Part shown: positions 11,029 to 21,141 of the stretch, in pieces
Layout of the letters: the number at the start of each line of letters is the position of its first letter
How positions within the stretch are numbered: the first letter of the stretch is position 1
Assembly (NCBI GenBank): GCA_945911015.1
Contig: CAMDZW010000008.1
Coordinates: forward strand, 1 to 64,000
Length of the DNA stretch: 64,000 bases
From: an uncultured Propionibacteriaceae bacterium
Lineage (GTDB): Bacteria; Actinomycetota; Actinomycetes; Propionibacteriales; Propionibacteriaceae
Direction of reading: 5' to 3'
The notes under the pieces: model-generated
Database searches by the model: none
The model's input: only the letters and a program-made list of their open reading frames with translations
Told to the model about the DNA's origin: nothing
Position numbers and translations under genes: made by a program

Positions 11029-12570
11029 TCAGGGAGCCAGCAGCAGCCAGGCCAGGCCCGGCGCAACGGTCTCGGGATCGGCGGCAAGCCGTAGCCACAA
11101 CTCGCCGCGCAGGCGACAGTGTTCGCGGGTGATCAGTTCCTCCCACTCGAGAACCCAGCCCGACGGCTGCGGCGGATCGAACTGTCCCAGCAAGGAGGCG
11201 AGGGCGAGCAGTCGCGCATCCTCCACGAGGTCGGCCAACTCAAGCCGCTGACCGTGCAGGCCAAGGCCCCAGTGGGCGCCGAGCTGCCGCATCGCTGTTT
11301 CGCGTTGGTGCGGATCGGTGACCGCGGCCGCCAGCAGCGTGGTCAGAGGATGTGAGCCCGACAGCTGCGGTGACGCAGGAGCGGCTGATGCGGCTGGTGG
11401 GGGCGGGGTCGGGTCGAGGCCGGTCATCGCACGGGCTGCCATCACCGGCAACATCACCACCATCCGCGCAGGATCCGGGCCGAGGGTGGACAGGGCCACG
11501 CTGGCCCGTTCGGCCAGTACCGGATCACCGGTCCGCAAGGCCTGTTCGGCGAGCAGCGCGACCGCGAGGGGCCCCTCGTCGGCCATCCGTTCGACCAGGC
11601 CGTCCAGTGCGTCGTGACCGTCGTCGTACCGGATCGGGCCCCGGTCACCGAATCGGTCGTGGTGCTGCAGGATCACCCCGTCGGCGACCGAATCAATCCG
11701 CAGCCCCTGTCGGCCCGTCGGCCACCGGCGCTCGGCATGCTCGAGGAAGATCGCCACCAGGTCAGCAAGGCCGGGAGCGAACCCGGCCGCCACCTCGCAC
11801 CGGCCACGCGGCCCGGCCAATTCGATGATGATCCGGCCGGGCCGGCCCGGATCGAGCTCAGTGACCCGAGCCCCGTCGTACGAGGTCAGTTCGCCGTCGT
11901 ACGAGGTCAGTTCGCCCTCGTACGGGGCCAGCTCCTCGTCGTCAGGGATGGCCCGGGACGCGACCAGGGCCTGATCGGGATGGTCGAGTTCGACGACCGT
12001 GCCGACCTCCCACCACTCCCGGGCCGGGACTGCGGTGGGCCGGTGGCGGGCCAGCTCGCTCCCGCTGGCGTACCAGTCGCCACGGATCCGTACGACATGC
12101 TGCGCGCCGGGCGCCAACAGCAGGTCATCGATCACCAGCTGCGCCCCGTCACGGCGCAACTCTCCTTGCAGCACGGTGAATCCGAGGAGCCGACCGGGCC
12201 CGTGCGGGAGCACGGTGACCATGGCCTCGGCACCGTCACAGGCCGCCCACGCCGTCCAGTCCGGCCCGGTGTCCACGGCCAGGGCGAGCCGGTTGAGTCG
12301 GATCGGAACGTCGCCGGTGTTGTGCACCAGGATCCGGAGGGACCAGGTCTGATCAATGGAGTGGCGCAGCGTCACCCGTACCGAGTCGGCGACCAGGGTC
12401 TGGGTGACCTCGTCGATCTCCCAGGCCGTGGCGGCTGGTGCGGCGACCGCCCCCTCGCTGACCCGGAGCTGGGCGATCCGCCATCGGGCCAGGGTCCCCC
12501 GGTCGTCGACCAGGACGGGGCCGTCGGGATCGTCAACCAGCCGCGCCGAGAGCCATCCGATCGAGTTCAT
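11029..12570 (-). CDS. Conserved hypothetical protein with internal heptapeptide repeats
   Basis: MNSIGWLSARLVDDPDGPVL...; repeat ELAPYEG-ELTSYDG-ELTSYDG; 4-bp overlap with the downstream-start nei gene. Confidence 0.75.
   Translation of the reverse strand: MNSIGWLSARLVDDPDGPVLVDDRGTLARWRIAQLRVSEGAVAAPAATAWEIDEVTQTLVADSVRVTLRHSIDQTWSLRILVHNTGDVPIRLNRLALAVDTGPDWTAWAACDGAEAMVTVLPHGPGRLLGFTVLQGELRRDGAQLVIDDLLLAPGAQHVVRIRGDWYASGSELARHRPTAVPAREWWEVGTVVELDHPDQALVASRAIPDDEELAPYEGELTSYDGELTSYDGARVTELDPGRPGRIIIELAGPRGRCEVAAGFAPGLADLVAIFLEHAERRWPTGRQGLRIDSVADGVILQHHDRFGDRGPIRYDDGHDALDGLVERMADEGPLAVALLAEQALRTGDPVLAERASVALSTLGPDPARMVVMLPVMAARAMTGLDPTPPPPAASAAPASPQLSGSHPLTTLLAAAVTDPHQRETAMRQLGAHWGLGLHGQRLELADLVEDARLLALASLLGQFDPPQPSGWVLEWEELITREHCRLRGELWLRLAADPETVAPGLAWLLLAP
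11875..11937. repeat. 21-bp tandem repeat, 2 perfect + 1 degenerate copies, in-frame in a CDS
   Basis: gtcgtacgaggtcagttcgcc x2, then ctcgtacggggccagctcctc. Confidence 0.85.
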
Positions 12571-13394
12571 CGACGACGCCGTTGACAGTTGCCACACCAG
12601 TAGAGGTTGCGTCCTTCCACGGCTGTCTTGCGGACCTCGGATCCACAAACCAGACAGGGCATTTGGTGGCGCCGATAGACATAGACCTCGCCCCCGTGGT
12701 CGTCGACCCGGGGCGGCCTCCCCATTGCCTCCGGGGTGTGCTCATCCCGTACGGTGTCGATCCGGTCATCAGCCACCCCGATCGGCATGAGTGTCACCAG
12801 GTCCTCCCAGATCGCTGTCCAGGTTGACTTCTGGAGGTTCCGTCCCTCCGTGCGTGGATTGAGACGCTGCCGGAACAGCACCTCGGCACGGTAGACATTG
12901 CCGACCCCGGCCAACACGGCCTGGTCCATCAGCAGAGCCGCGATCGACTTGGACGAGCGTTGGATCCGCCGCCACGCCAGGTCAGGATCAGCCTGCGGAT
13001 CGAGCGGATCAGGGCCGAGCCTTGCCCGTACCGCTTGGACATCCGGCCAGTCCAGCAGCCGACAGATCTGCGGCCCCCGCAGATCCGCAGCGATCTCGTC
13101 GGTGGCCAACCGGAGCCGGACCTGGCCGACTGGCGGCGCAAGCGGCGCCCATCGCAGCCCACCGATCAGCCCGAGGTGGATGTTGACCCAGCGCGCATCC
13201 TCGTCATCGGTGACCTGTCCGAACCCGAGGAAGAGGTGCTTTCCGTGGGCGAAGGCACGCCACCAGTCCAGTCCGTCGAGCAGCGCCGCGGAATCGGCGA
13301 ACCGGCCCTGCGGGCTGGACACCGCGACCCGGTGACCGGCGAAGGTGGCGTTGCAGTCCTGCGCCAGGCGGTGCAGATGGTGGCCTTCGGGCAC
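12567..13394 (-). CDS. Fpg/Nei family DNA glycosylase
   Basis: MPEGHHLHRLAQDCNATFAGHRVAVSSPQGRF; H2TH region QAVLAGVGNVYRAEVLFR; C-terminal zinc finger CLVCGSEVRKTAVEGRNLYWCGNCQ. Confidence 0.92.
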   Translation of the reverse strand: MPEGHHLHRLAQDCNATFAGHRVAVSSPQGRFADSAALLDGLDWWRAFAHGKHLFLGFGQVTDDEDARWVNIHLGLIGGLRWAPLAPPVGQVRLRLATDEIAADLRGPQICRLLDWPDVQAVRARLGPDPLDPQADPDLAWRRIQRSSKSIAALLMDQAVLAGVGNVYRAEVLFRQRLNPRTEGRNLQKSTWTAIWEDLVTLMPIGVADDRIDTVRDEHTPEAMGRPPRVDDHGGEVYVYRRHQMPCLVCGSEVRKTAVEGRNLYWCGNCQRRRR

Positions 13395-13396
13395 GG

Positions 13397-13858
13397 TCAG
13401 GCCGGCAGAGTGCCGGTGGTCTCGTAGACGGCGAGCAGTTCGATCCGGCGGGTGTGCCGCTCCTGCCCGGAGTAGCCGGTCGCCAGGAAGGTTCGGACCA
13501 GACCGATCGCCTCGGCTTCGGTGTGTTTGCGGGCACCGACAGCCACCACATTGGCGTTGTTGTGCTCGCGGGCCAGCGCTGCGGTGTCGGTGTCATAGGC
13601 CAACGCGGCACGGACACCCACCACCTTGTTGGCGGCGATCTGCTCGCCATTGCCCGAGCCACCCAGAACGACCCCGAGGGAGCCCTCCTCGGCCGCCACG
13701 GCCTCGGCAGCAGGGACACAGAACCGGGGATAGTCGTCCTGGGCATCGAACTCGTGCGGACCGTGGTCGACGACATCATGTCCGTCGGCGGTCAGTGCGG
13801 CGACGAGTGCATTCTTCAGGTCCCAGGCGGCGTGGTCGCCACCGATGTGTACGCGCAT
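13397..13858 (-). CDS. rpiB: Ribose-5-phosphate isomerase B
   Basis: MRVHIGGDHAAWDLKNALV...GVVLGGSGNGEQIAANKVVGVRAALAYD. Confidence 0.92.
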   Translation of the reverse strand: MRVHIGGDHAAWDLKNALVAALTADGHDVVDHGPHEFDAQDDYPRFCVPAAEAVAAEEGSLGVVLGGSGNGEQIAANKVVGVRAALAYDTDTAALAREHNNANVVAVGARKHTEAEAIGLVRTFLATGYSGQERHTRRIELLAVYETTGTLPA

Positions 13859-13953
13859 GGACCGACTCTAACCGGTCCCATCCCTCGGGAGCTGCGGCAG
13901 CACCACGGCTGAACTCGTACGCTCCGGCCCCACCAGCCCAGGAAGAGGAAGAC

Positions 13954-15054
13954 ATGCCCGGACCGACCGCCATCGATGCCGAACAGCTCGACCCCTACAT
14001 GGCCCCGGGGCCCGGCGGCACCGAACCGATGGTCTGGCTGTCGCCGCGACAGGCGCCGTTCGCAGTCACCGGTTTTGCCTGGCTGGCCGACGACGGCGTC
14101 TACCGCCGGTTGCCGGTCACACCGCAGTGGCCACTGCGGCCCGAGGTCGACCGGCTGGCCAATGCGACCGCCGGCGGCCAGATCCGATTCCGTACCGACT
14201 CCTCACGAATTGCAGTGCGGGTCAGACTCGCCGGCCCACCGAACATGAATCACATGGCGGCGACCGGACAGTGCGGCTTCGATGCCTACGTCGGCGAGGA
14301 CGGTGGCGCGTACTGGGGCGTGAGTCGACCGGTGCTGGGCGAGACGGAGTACGAGTCAACCCTGTTCACGACCCCGCTGCGGGAGTCCCGCACCATCGGG
14401 TTGAACTTCCCGCTCTACCAGGGCGTGGTCGACGTCGAGATCGGCCTCGACCCCGGTGCCGGGCTCGAGGCAGCATCGGCACTGCCCCGCCAGGGGCGGC
14501 TGGTGGTGTACGGGACCTCAATCACCCAGGGCGGATGCGCCAGTCGCCCCGGTATGGCATATCCAGCCATCCTGTCCCGACGGCTCGGCATCGAGACCCT
14601 GAACCTGGGCTTCTCCGGCAACGGCCGCGGCGAGCCGGAGGTGGCCCACCTCCTGGCCCAGATCGACCAGGTGTCGGCCTTCATCCTCGACTACGAGTCG
14701 AATGTGCCGCTGGTGGAGGACCTGCGCAGAACGCTGACCGACTTCATCCCGATCCTGCGTCAGCGACACCGACAGGTGCCGATCATCGTGGTCGCAAAAA
14801 CCCAACGGATCAGTGAACGGTACGACCCGACCGCGCGAGCCACTCGGATCGCCAAACGTGACGTCCAGGCCGAGATCGTGGCCCGGCACCGCGACAACGG
14901 GGACCACCGGATCGCCTTTCTCGACCTGGGTGAGCATGACTTCACCGAGGGCTCGGTCGACGGGGTCCACCCCACCGACCTGGGCTTCGTCCAGCTCGCT
15001 GACCTGATGGAACCGGTCGTACGGCATTGGCTGGACGAAGCAGCCCAGATCTGA
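13954..15054 (+). CDS. SGNH/GDSL hydrolase family protein
   Basis: VVYGTSITQGGCASRPGMAYPAILSRRLGIETLNLGFSGNGRGEPEV ... DGVHPTDLGF. Confidence 0.87.
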   Translation: MPGPTAIDAEQLDPYMAPGPGGTEPMVWLSPRQAPFAVTGFAWLADDGVYRRLPVTPQWPLRPEVDRLANATAGGQIRFRTDSSRIAVRVRLAGPPNMNHMAATGQCGFDAYVGEDGGAYWGVSRPVLGETEYESTLFTTPLRESRTIGLNFPLYQGVVDVEIGLDPGAGLEAASALPRQGRLVVYGTSITQGGCASRPGMAYPAILSRRLGIETLNLGFSGNGRGEPEVAHLLAQIDQVSAFILDYESNVPLVEDLRRTLTDFIPILRQRHRQVPIIVVAKTQRISERYDPTARATRIAKRDVQAEIVARHRDNGDHRIAFLDLGEHDFTEGSVDGVHPTDLGFVQLADLMEPVVRHWLDEAAQI

Positions 15055-15061
15055 GGGACGA

Positions 15062-15691
15062 TCAGTCGAAGATCGGTCCCACCGTGCGGCTCCGCTTGAG
15101 CTCGAAGAAGCCCGGATAGGAGGCTGCAGCCTTCACACCGTCGAAGAGGACGCCTGCCTGCTCACCCTTCGGCGCCGGCGAGATCACCGGGCCGAAGAAG
15201 GCGACTCCACCGACGTGGATGACTGGGGTGCCGACCTCGTCACCGACCGGATCCATGCCCTCGTGGTGGGATGCGCGCAAGGCTTCGTCATTGGCGTCGG
15301 TGTCACCGGCATCAGCCAACTCGCCCGGCAGACCGACCTCGACCAGGGCGGCGATCAGGGTGTCCTTGGTGCGTTCCTGCTTGCCCGGGTGGAAGCGGGT
15401 GCCGAGTGCGGTGTAGAACTCAGACAGCTTCTCCTTGCCGTGCTGTTGGTCGACCGCCAGGCAGACCCGGACCGGCGCCCAGGCCCGGTCCATGGCAGCG
15501 CGATAGTCGGGCGAGAGGTCGCGCCCCTGGTTCAGCACCGCCAGGCTCATCACGTGGAACACCGTCCGCACGGGACGCACCTTCGCGACCTCGAGCATCC
15601 AGCGCGAAGTCATCCAGGCCCAGGGGCAGCCCGGATCGAACCAGAAATGAACCTCTTCGCTCGGGCCACTCTCGTTTGCGTCATTCACCAT
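15062..15691 (-). CDS. DsbA-like thioredoxin-fold protein, Rv2466c-type mycothiol-dependent nitroreductase family
   Basis: [28 protein letters not shown] (CPWAW site). Confidence 0.8.
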   Translation of the reverse strand: MVNDANESGPSEEVHFWFDPGCPWAWMTSRWMLEVAKVRPVRTVFHVMSLAVLNQGRDLSPDYRAAMDRAWAPVRVCLAVDQQHGKEKLSEFYTALGTRFHPGKQERTKDTLIAALVEVGLPGELADAGDTDANDEALRASHHEGMDPVGDEVGTPVIHVGGVAFFGPVISPAPKGEQAGVLFDGVKAAASYPGFFELKRSRTVGPIFD

Positions 15692-15754
15692 GTTGCCAGC
15701 CTACGTGGCCCCTTCGTTCCCACGACAGGACCTGTCCGTGCAAGGATGCTGAAC

Positions 15755-18373
15755 ATGTCCGAAGCGAACATCACCCGCGACGAGGCCCAGGCCCGCTCCG
15801 CCCTGTTGTCGACCGACCGGTACCGGGTCCACGTCGATTTGTCGGGCCGCCTCCCCTCCGGAGAGGCCCTGGACTCACCCGACCAGCGGTTCGTCTCCAC
15901 CTCGACGATCACCCTCAGCGCCCGCGAGGACGGCCAGACCCATGTCGACCTGATCGCCGACAGCGTGCTCGAGGCCACCCTCGACGGCCAGCCCATGGAC
16001 CACTCCGGTTTCACTGGGGAGCGACTTCCGCTCGAGGTGAGCGCCGGCGACCACGAGCTGACCGTCACCGCCATCTGCCGCTACTCCCGCGAGGGCACAG
16101 GTCTGCACCGCTTCGTCGACCCCGCCGACGACAGGGTCTACACCTACACCCAGTTTGAGGTGCCCGACGCCCGGCGGGTCTTCGCCTGCTTCGAGCAGCC
16201 CGATCTGAAGGGCCGTTTCACCTTCTCGGTCACCGCTCCCGAGGACTGGACGGTCGTCTCCAACGCGGCACAGGTCTCCCCCACCCCGAGCGGTGACGGC
16301 TTTGCCCGTTGGGACTTCGCCGAGACCGAGCCGCTGTCGACCTACATCACCGCGATCGTGGCCGGCGAGTACCACATGATCCTGGACCAGGGGTACCGAT
16401 CGGAGCTCAGCGGTGACGTCCCGATGTCGGTGCTGTGCCGTCAGTCGCTGGCCGAGCATCTTGATGCCGACCGGATCCTGACCACCACGAAGGCCGGTTT
16501 CGCCGTCTTCGAAGAGGCCTTCGGACACCCCTATGTCTTCGGCAGCTACGACCAGATCTTCGTACCGGAATACAACTTTGGTGCGATGGAGAATGCTGGC
16601 TGCATCACCTTCCGCGACGAGTACGTCTTCCGGTCCCGGGTGACCGCCGCCGCGCTGCGCAGCCGTGACAACACCATCCTCCACGAGCTCGCCCACATGT
16701 GGTTCGGCGACCTGGTCACCATGACCTGGTGGGATGATCTGTGGTTGAACGAGTCCTTCGCCGAGTGGGCCTCCCACTTCGCCCAGTCCCAGATCGACGA
16801 CGACCCTCAGGACGTCTGGGCCGAGTTCTGCAACAAGCGCAAGAACTGGGCCTACCGCCAGGACCAGCTCCCCTCGACCCACCCGATCGCCGCCGACATG
16901 GTCGACCTCGTCGCTGTCGACCAGAACTTCGACGGCATCACCTACGCCAAGGGCGCCTCGGTGCTGCGCCAGCTCGTCGCCTATGTCGGGCTGGATGCGT
17001 TCCTGTCCGGGGTGAAGGACTACTTCGCCACCCACGCCTTCGGCAACACCCAGCTGTCGGATCTGCTCTCGGCCCTGGAGAAGTCCTCGGGCCGCGACCT
17101 CTCCGGTTGGTCGGCCGAATGGCTCGAGGTGGCCGGGGTCAACACCATGCGCGCCGAGTTCGAGGTGGACGACGACGATCGATTCACCTCCTTCACCGTG
17201 GTGCAGAGTGCCCCCGAGCAGTACCCGACGCTGCGGTCGCACCGTATGGCGATCGGCATCTACGCCGTCGATCCCTCCGTCGGAACCGGCGGTGAACTAC
17301 TCACCCGGACCCATCGGGTCGAGATCGATGTCACCGGCGCCCGCACCGAGGTCGCCGACCTCGTCGGGGTCCACCGTGGCGACCTGGTCCTGCCCAACGA
17401 CGACGACCTCACCTACACCAAGGTCCGGCTGGATCAGCGGTCCCTGGCGACCGTGGTCGAGCACATCCAGCACCTCGACTCCCCGCTCACCCGAGCGTTG
17501 TGCTGGGGTGCCGCGTGGGACATGTGCCGCGATGCCGAGATGTCTGCGCAGGACTACGTCGCCATGGTGTTGCGTGGTGTCGGCAGCGAGTCGGACCTCA
17601 CCGCGGTCCAAGCTCTGCTCGGTCAGGCGATCACCGCCGCCGGCAGCTACACTCCGCGCGGCGAGATCCGCGAGTCGGTCCGGCAGAGCTTGGAGCAGGG
17701 CATCGCCCGGGTCCTGGTCGCTGCCGAGCCCGGCTCGGACCACCAGCTGTCGATCGTCCGTGCACTCGCTGCCGCGGCGACCGGCCCGACCGGTGGAGCG
17801 GTTCTCCAGGGCTGGCTGGACGGCGAGGAGGTCCCGGCCGGGTTGAAGATCGACACCGGTCTGCGCTGGCACCTGATCACCCATCTGGCCCGGCTCGGGC
17901 TTGCCGATCAGGCCGCGATCGAAGCCGAGCTTGCGACTGACAACACCATCGCCGGCCGGGAGGCCGCCGGGGCCGCACTTGCGTCGATCCCGACCGCCGA
18001 GGCCAAGGCCGCCGCCTGGCAGCAGCTCACGGTCGCCGAGGACATGCCCAACGAGTCCTACCGACAGATCGCCGGGCACTTCTTCCAGGTCGACCAGGAC
18101 GAGCTCCTCGACGACTATGTCGAGCCGTACCTGGAGGCCGCTCGGGCGATCAACGACGGCTCCGGGGTCTGGGCCCGCCGCGGTGTTCCGCTGCACAAGG
18201 CTTTCCTGACCACTGCCTTCCCGATCACCGCCGCCAGTGACGCCTTGGTCACCCGGGTCACCGAGTGGCTCGCCGACCCTGAGCTGAACGACGCGGTCCG
18301 TCGTGCGGTGAGCGAGCGCTGCGACGACGCCGTACGGGCGTTGCGCTGTCAGGCCACCAGCGCCACCGGGTGA
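15755..18373 (+). CDS. pepN: Aminopeptidase N (M1 family)
   Basis: GAMENAGCITF; HELAHMWFGDLVTMTWWDDLWLNESFAEW zinc motif. Confidence 0.95.
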   Translation: MSEANITRDEAQARSALLSTDRYRVHVDLSGRLPSGEALDSPDQRFVSTSTITLSAREDGQTHVDLIADSVLEATLDGQPMDHSGFTGERLPLEVSAGDHELTVTAICRYSREGTGLHRFVDPADDRVYTYTQFEVPDARRVFACFEQPDLKGRFTFSVTAPEDWTVVSNAAQVSPTPSGDGFARWDFAETEPLSTYITAIVAGEYHMILDQGYRSELSGDVPMSVLCRQSLAEHLDADRILTTTKAGFAVFEEAFGHPYVFGSYDQIFVPEYNFGAMENAGCITFRDEYVFRSRVTAAALRSRDNTILHELAHMWFGDLVTMTWWDDLWLNESFAEWASHFAQSQIDDDPQDVWAEFCNKRKNWAYRQDQLPSTHPIAADMVDLVAVDQNFDGITYAKGASVLRQLVAYVGLDAFLSGVKDYFATHAFGNTQLSDLLSALEKSSGRDLSGWSAEWLEVAGVNTMRAEFEVDDDDRFTSFTVVQSAPEQYPTLRSHRMAIGIYAVDPSVGTGGELLTRTHRVEIDVTGARTEVADLVGVHRGDLVLPNDDDLTYTKVRLDQRSLATVVEHIQHLDSPLTRALCWGAAWDMCRDAEMSAQDYVAMVLRGVGSESDLTAVQALLGQAITAAGSYTPRGEIRESVRQSLEQGIARVLVAAEPGSDHQLSIVRALAAAATGPTGGAVLQGWLDGEEVPAGLKIDTGLRWHLITHLARLGLADQAAIEAELATDNTIAGREAAGAALASIPTAEAKAAAWQQLTVAEDMPNESYRQIAGHFFQVDQDELLDDYVEPYLEAARAINDGSGVWARRGVPLHKAFLTTAFPITAASDALVTRVTEWLADPELNDAVRRAVSERCDDAVRALRCQATSATG

Positions 18374-19185
18374 CGGCCATGTCCACCTTCGGTGACCTCG
18401 TCGACCTGCTGGACAGGTGGTATCCGCCCGAATCGGTCGAGCCCTGGGACCGCGTCGGGGTCGTCTGTGGCGATCCGGCCCTGCCACTCGCTCGGGTGCT
18501 GCTGAGCGTCGACGTCACACCGGAGGTGGTCGCCCAGGCGATCAATCTGGGCGCCGACGCGATCGTGGCCCATCATCCGCTGCTGTTGCGCGGTGTCCAC
18601 GGCATCGACCCCCGCCACCCCAAGGGGCGGATGGTCACCGATCTGGTCCAACACCGGATCGGTCTGGTCTGTGCCCACACCAATGCCGACATCGGACCGT
18701 ACGGGACAGTGGCCGCGCTCGCTCGGGCGCTGGGTCTGCAGGACCCTCGCCCGTTGGTGGCCCGTACCGACGATCCGAGCAGCGGGTTGGGTCGGGTCGG
18801 GCAGGTCGCCGCGACGACCGTACGAGATTTTGCTGAGCTGGTGGCTGAGCGGCTGCCCCGTACGGCAGTCGGGGTGCGGATGGCCGGGGAACTGGACCGT
18901 ACGGTGACGACCGTGGCCGTCCAGGCTGGTGCCGGCGACGATCTGTTCGAGCAGGCGCGCTTGGCCGGTGCCGACCTCTACCTGGCCTCGGACCTGCGGC
19001 ACCATCCCGCTTCCGAAGCACTGGCCCACCCGGATGCACCGGCACTACTGGATGTGTCGCACTGGGCGGCGGAATGGTTGTGGTTGCCGGAGCTGAAGGC
19101 TCGCCTGGACGAGGCAATCGATGCCGAGGTGGAGATCTCGGAGCTCGTCACCGATCCGTGGACGGCGTTGGTCAACTCGACCTGA
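18370..19185 (+). CDS. Nif3-like dinuclear metal center hexameric protein
   Basis: VDLLDRWYPPESVEPWDRVGVVCGDP...IVAHHPLLLRGVHGID...GLVCAHTNADIGPYGTVAALA. Confidence 0.88.
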   Translation: MTAMSTFGDLVDLLDRWYPPESVEPWDRVGVVCGDPALPLARVLLSVDVTPEVVAQAINLGADAIVAHHPLLLRGVHGIDPRHPKGRMVTDLVQHRIGLVCAHTNADIGPYGTVAALARALGLQDPRPLVARTDDPSSGLGRVGQVAATTVRDFAELVAERLPRTAVGVRMAGELDRTVTTVAVQAGAGDDLFEQARLAGADLYLASDLRHHPASEALAHPDAPALLDVSHWAAEWLWLPELKARLDEAIDAEVEISELVTDPWTALVNST

Positions 19186-19282
19186 CTTCGAGGGTTTCTC
19201 CGGGTGATGAACAAGCTCCGCGACGGCTGAGAGCCACCGTCGTACATCGGGCCCTCGGACGCCTGAATCCCGAGCGCCAGTG

Positions 19283-19753
19283 TCAGCCAGTGATGGTGCC
19301 GATGGCACCGATCGCGAGGATGACCAGTCCGAGGACACCCAGGCCCGCGCTGGCGTACTGCATGGGGATCCAGAACAAGGTGTTCCGGTTGCGGAACTTC
19401 TTGAAGTCCTTCTCGTACTGCTCCATGACCGCAGCGATCTGTTGCTCGGCCTCGGCCTGGTTCTGCGGGGCCGGAATGCCCGGTGCTGCCTGGAATTGGC
19501 CATGGTGAACCCGGGCCCACAGCTCGTCGGAGATCTGCTTGCGGGCCTGTTCGACCTGCCCGACCGGGCGGATGATGTTCAGCCAGTGACCCAGGACGGC
19601 ACCGATGGCACCGGCGATGAACAGACCTGTCCCCATGGCGATCGGAATCATCGACTCGTTGTCGCTGGACGTGCCGATGCCGGCGCCCGCCGCCAACCCG
19701 ACCAACGCCAACAGTCCGCTGACCACGCCCCAGCCTCGCCAAATGAGGATCAT
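19283..19753 (-). CDS. Hypothetical membrane protein
   Basis: Several TM segments: VVSGLLALVGLAAGAGIG; LFIAGAIGAVLGHWL; LGVLGLVILAIGAIG. Confidence 0.7.
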   Translation of the reverse strand: MILIWRGWGVVSGLLALVGLAAGAGIGTSSDNESMIPIAMGTGLFIAGAIGAVLGHWLNIIRPVGQVEQARKQISDELWARVHHGQFQAAPGIPAPQNQAEAEQQIAAVMEQYEKDFKKFRNRNTLFWIPMQYASAGLGVLGLVILAIGAIGTITG

Positions 19754-19760
19754 GGGCGGG

Positions 19761-20405
19761 TCAGCCGATCAATTCCGCCGGGGCCTGCTCGGCCTCGACA
19801 GCGACATCGGATGAACTGGCCCGGCGGGCGAGCAGCGTGATGGCATCGACCAGCCCGGTCACCGGGTTGCCCTTGGTGACGGCGCCGTCGACGACAGCAG
19901 TGGCTTCGGCGAGGTCGGCGACCGAGATGCGTTCGTCCACGACGTCGCCGGTGACGAACTCGGCATGTCCGGTCGCCGGGTCGAAATGGACCAGCAAGGA
20001 CTGTTCGGGGTCGGCCAGCGAATCGAGCAGATCGATCGCGAAGTCCTCGGCGCTCTTGCCTTCGGCCGGGCCGAGGTAGATCGACAGGTGCAGGCCGGTG
20101 GCGTCCTCGGCCCGACGTGCAGTGTCGAGGAGGACACGGCGGTCTCCAATGGTGTACGGGGCCGAGTCGTCATCGGTGTCGAGAGCCACCGGGGTCAGCG
20201 AACCCGGGTTCAGCCACCAGGCGCCGACCTGGTCGCCGAAGCCACGACGGGCTTGCCGTGCGATCTTGGATCCGGCCGCCAGCGCGGCAATCCCGAGCCC
20301 GATCACGATCGGAATACCAAGAATCACCCACATCGCCAACGCCGGAGAGGGTTCGACGACCTCTGGCCAATATGGGAGAGTCTCCATGGGGAACACGCCT
20401 GACAT
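19761..20405 (-). CDS. Membrane-anchored protein resembling actinobacterial DUF5130/TPM-like family
   Basis: N-terminal TM then IGDRRVLLDTARRAEDATGLHLSIYLGPAEGKSAEDFAIDLLDSL. Confidence 0.6.
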   Translation of the reverse strand: MSGVFPMETLPYWPEVVEPSPALAMWVILGIPIVIGLGIAALAAGSKIARQARRGFGDQVGAWWLNPGSLTPVALDTDDDSAPYTIGDRRVLLDTARRAEDATGLHLSIYLGPAEGKSAEDFAIDLLDSLADPEQSLLVHFDPATGHAEFVTGDVVDERISVADLAEATAVVDGAVTKGNPVTGLVDAITLLARRASSSDVAVEAEQAPAELIG

Positions 20406-20532
20406 GTGCCATACGGTAGTACAGGCGACCGGGTGTGGGCGACCCGCCCATCCGGCGGGCATCTCCTGAGGGACAATTGCTCGAGTGGCCCGTCGGTGGC
20501 GACTGCGCCGAACTGCGAGAAAGGCTGAAGCC

Positions 20533-21141
20533 GTGGACCCAGTGGATTCGGTCTCTCCGACCGTCGGCCGAGTGATCCTCAACGACACCGAGGTCTCACG
20601 CACCCTGACCCGGATGGCCCACCAGATCGTCGAATCCGACCCCGACGGACCGTTGCTGCTGCTGGGCATCCCCACTCGTGGGGTGCCGCTGGCCCACCGC
20701 CTCGCCGAGGCGATGCGCCAGGTCGACGGGCGTGACGTCGCGGTCGGCCAGCTCGACGTCACCATGTACCGCGACGACCTGCGCGGTCAGCCCACCCGTG
20801 CCGTGGGCCGTACGGTCATCCCCGGGCTCACCGGATCGGGCACCGACACGATCGACGGTGTCACCGTCGTGCTGGTCGACGATGTCCTCTACTCCGGGCG
20901 GACGATCCGCGCCGCCCTCGACGCGCTCAGCGACCTGGGACGGCCCCGGGCGGTCCGGCTCGCCGTGCTGGTTGATCGAGGCCACCGCCAGCTCCCGATC
21001 CGGGCCGACCATGTCGGCAAGAACCTCCCCACGGCGGCCGGAGAACGTGTCCGCGTCCGATTGGCCGAATCCGACCAGGTCACCGAGGTCCGTATCCTGC
21101 CGCCAGTCACATCCGAGTCGAGTACGGGAGAATCCCGCTGA
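20533..21141 (+). CDS. pyrR: Bifunctional pyr operon regulator / uracil phosphoribosyltransferase
   Basis: [25 protein letters not shown] loop [22 protein letters not shown] start. Confidence 0.93.
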   Translation: MDPVDSVSPTVGRVILNDTEVSRTLTRMAHQIVESDPDGPLLLLGIPTRGVPLAHRLAEAMRQVDGRDVAVGQLDVTMYRDDLRGQPTRAVGRTVIPGLTGSGTDTIDGVTVVLVDDVLYSGRTIRAALDALSDLGRPRAVRLAVLVDRGHRQLPIRADHVGKNLPTAAGERVRVRLAESDQVTEVRILPPVTSESSTGESR

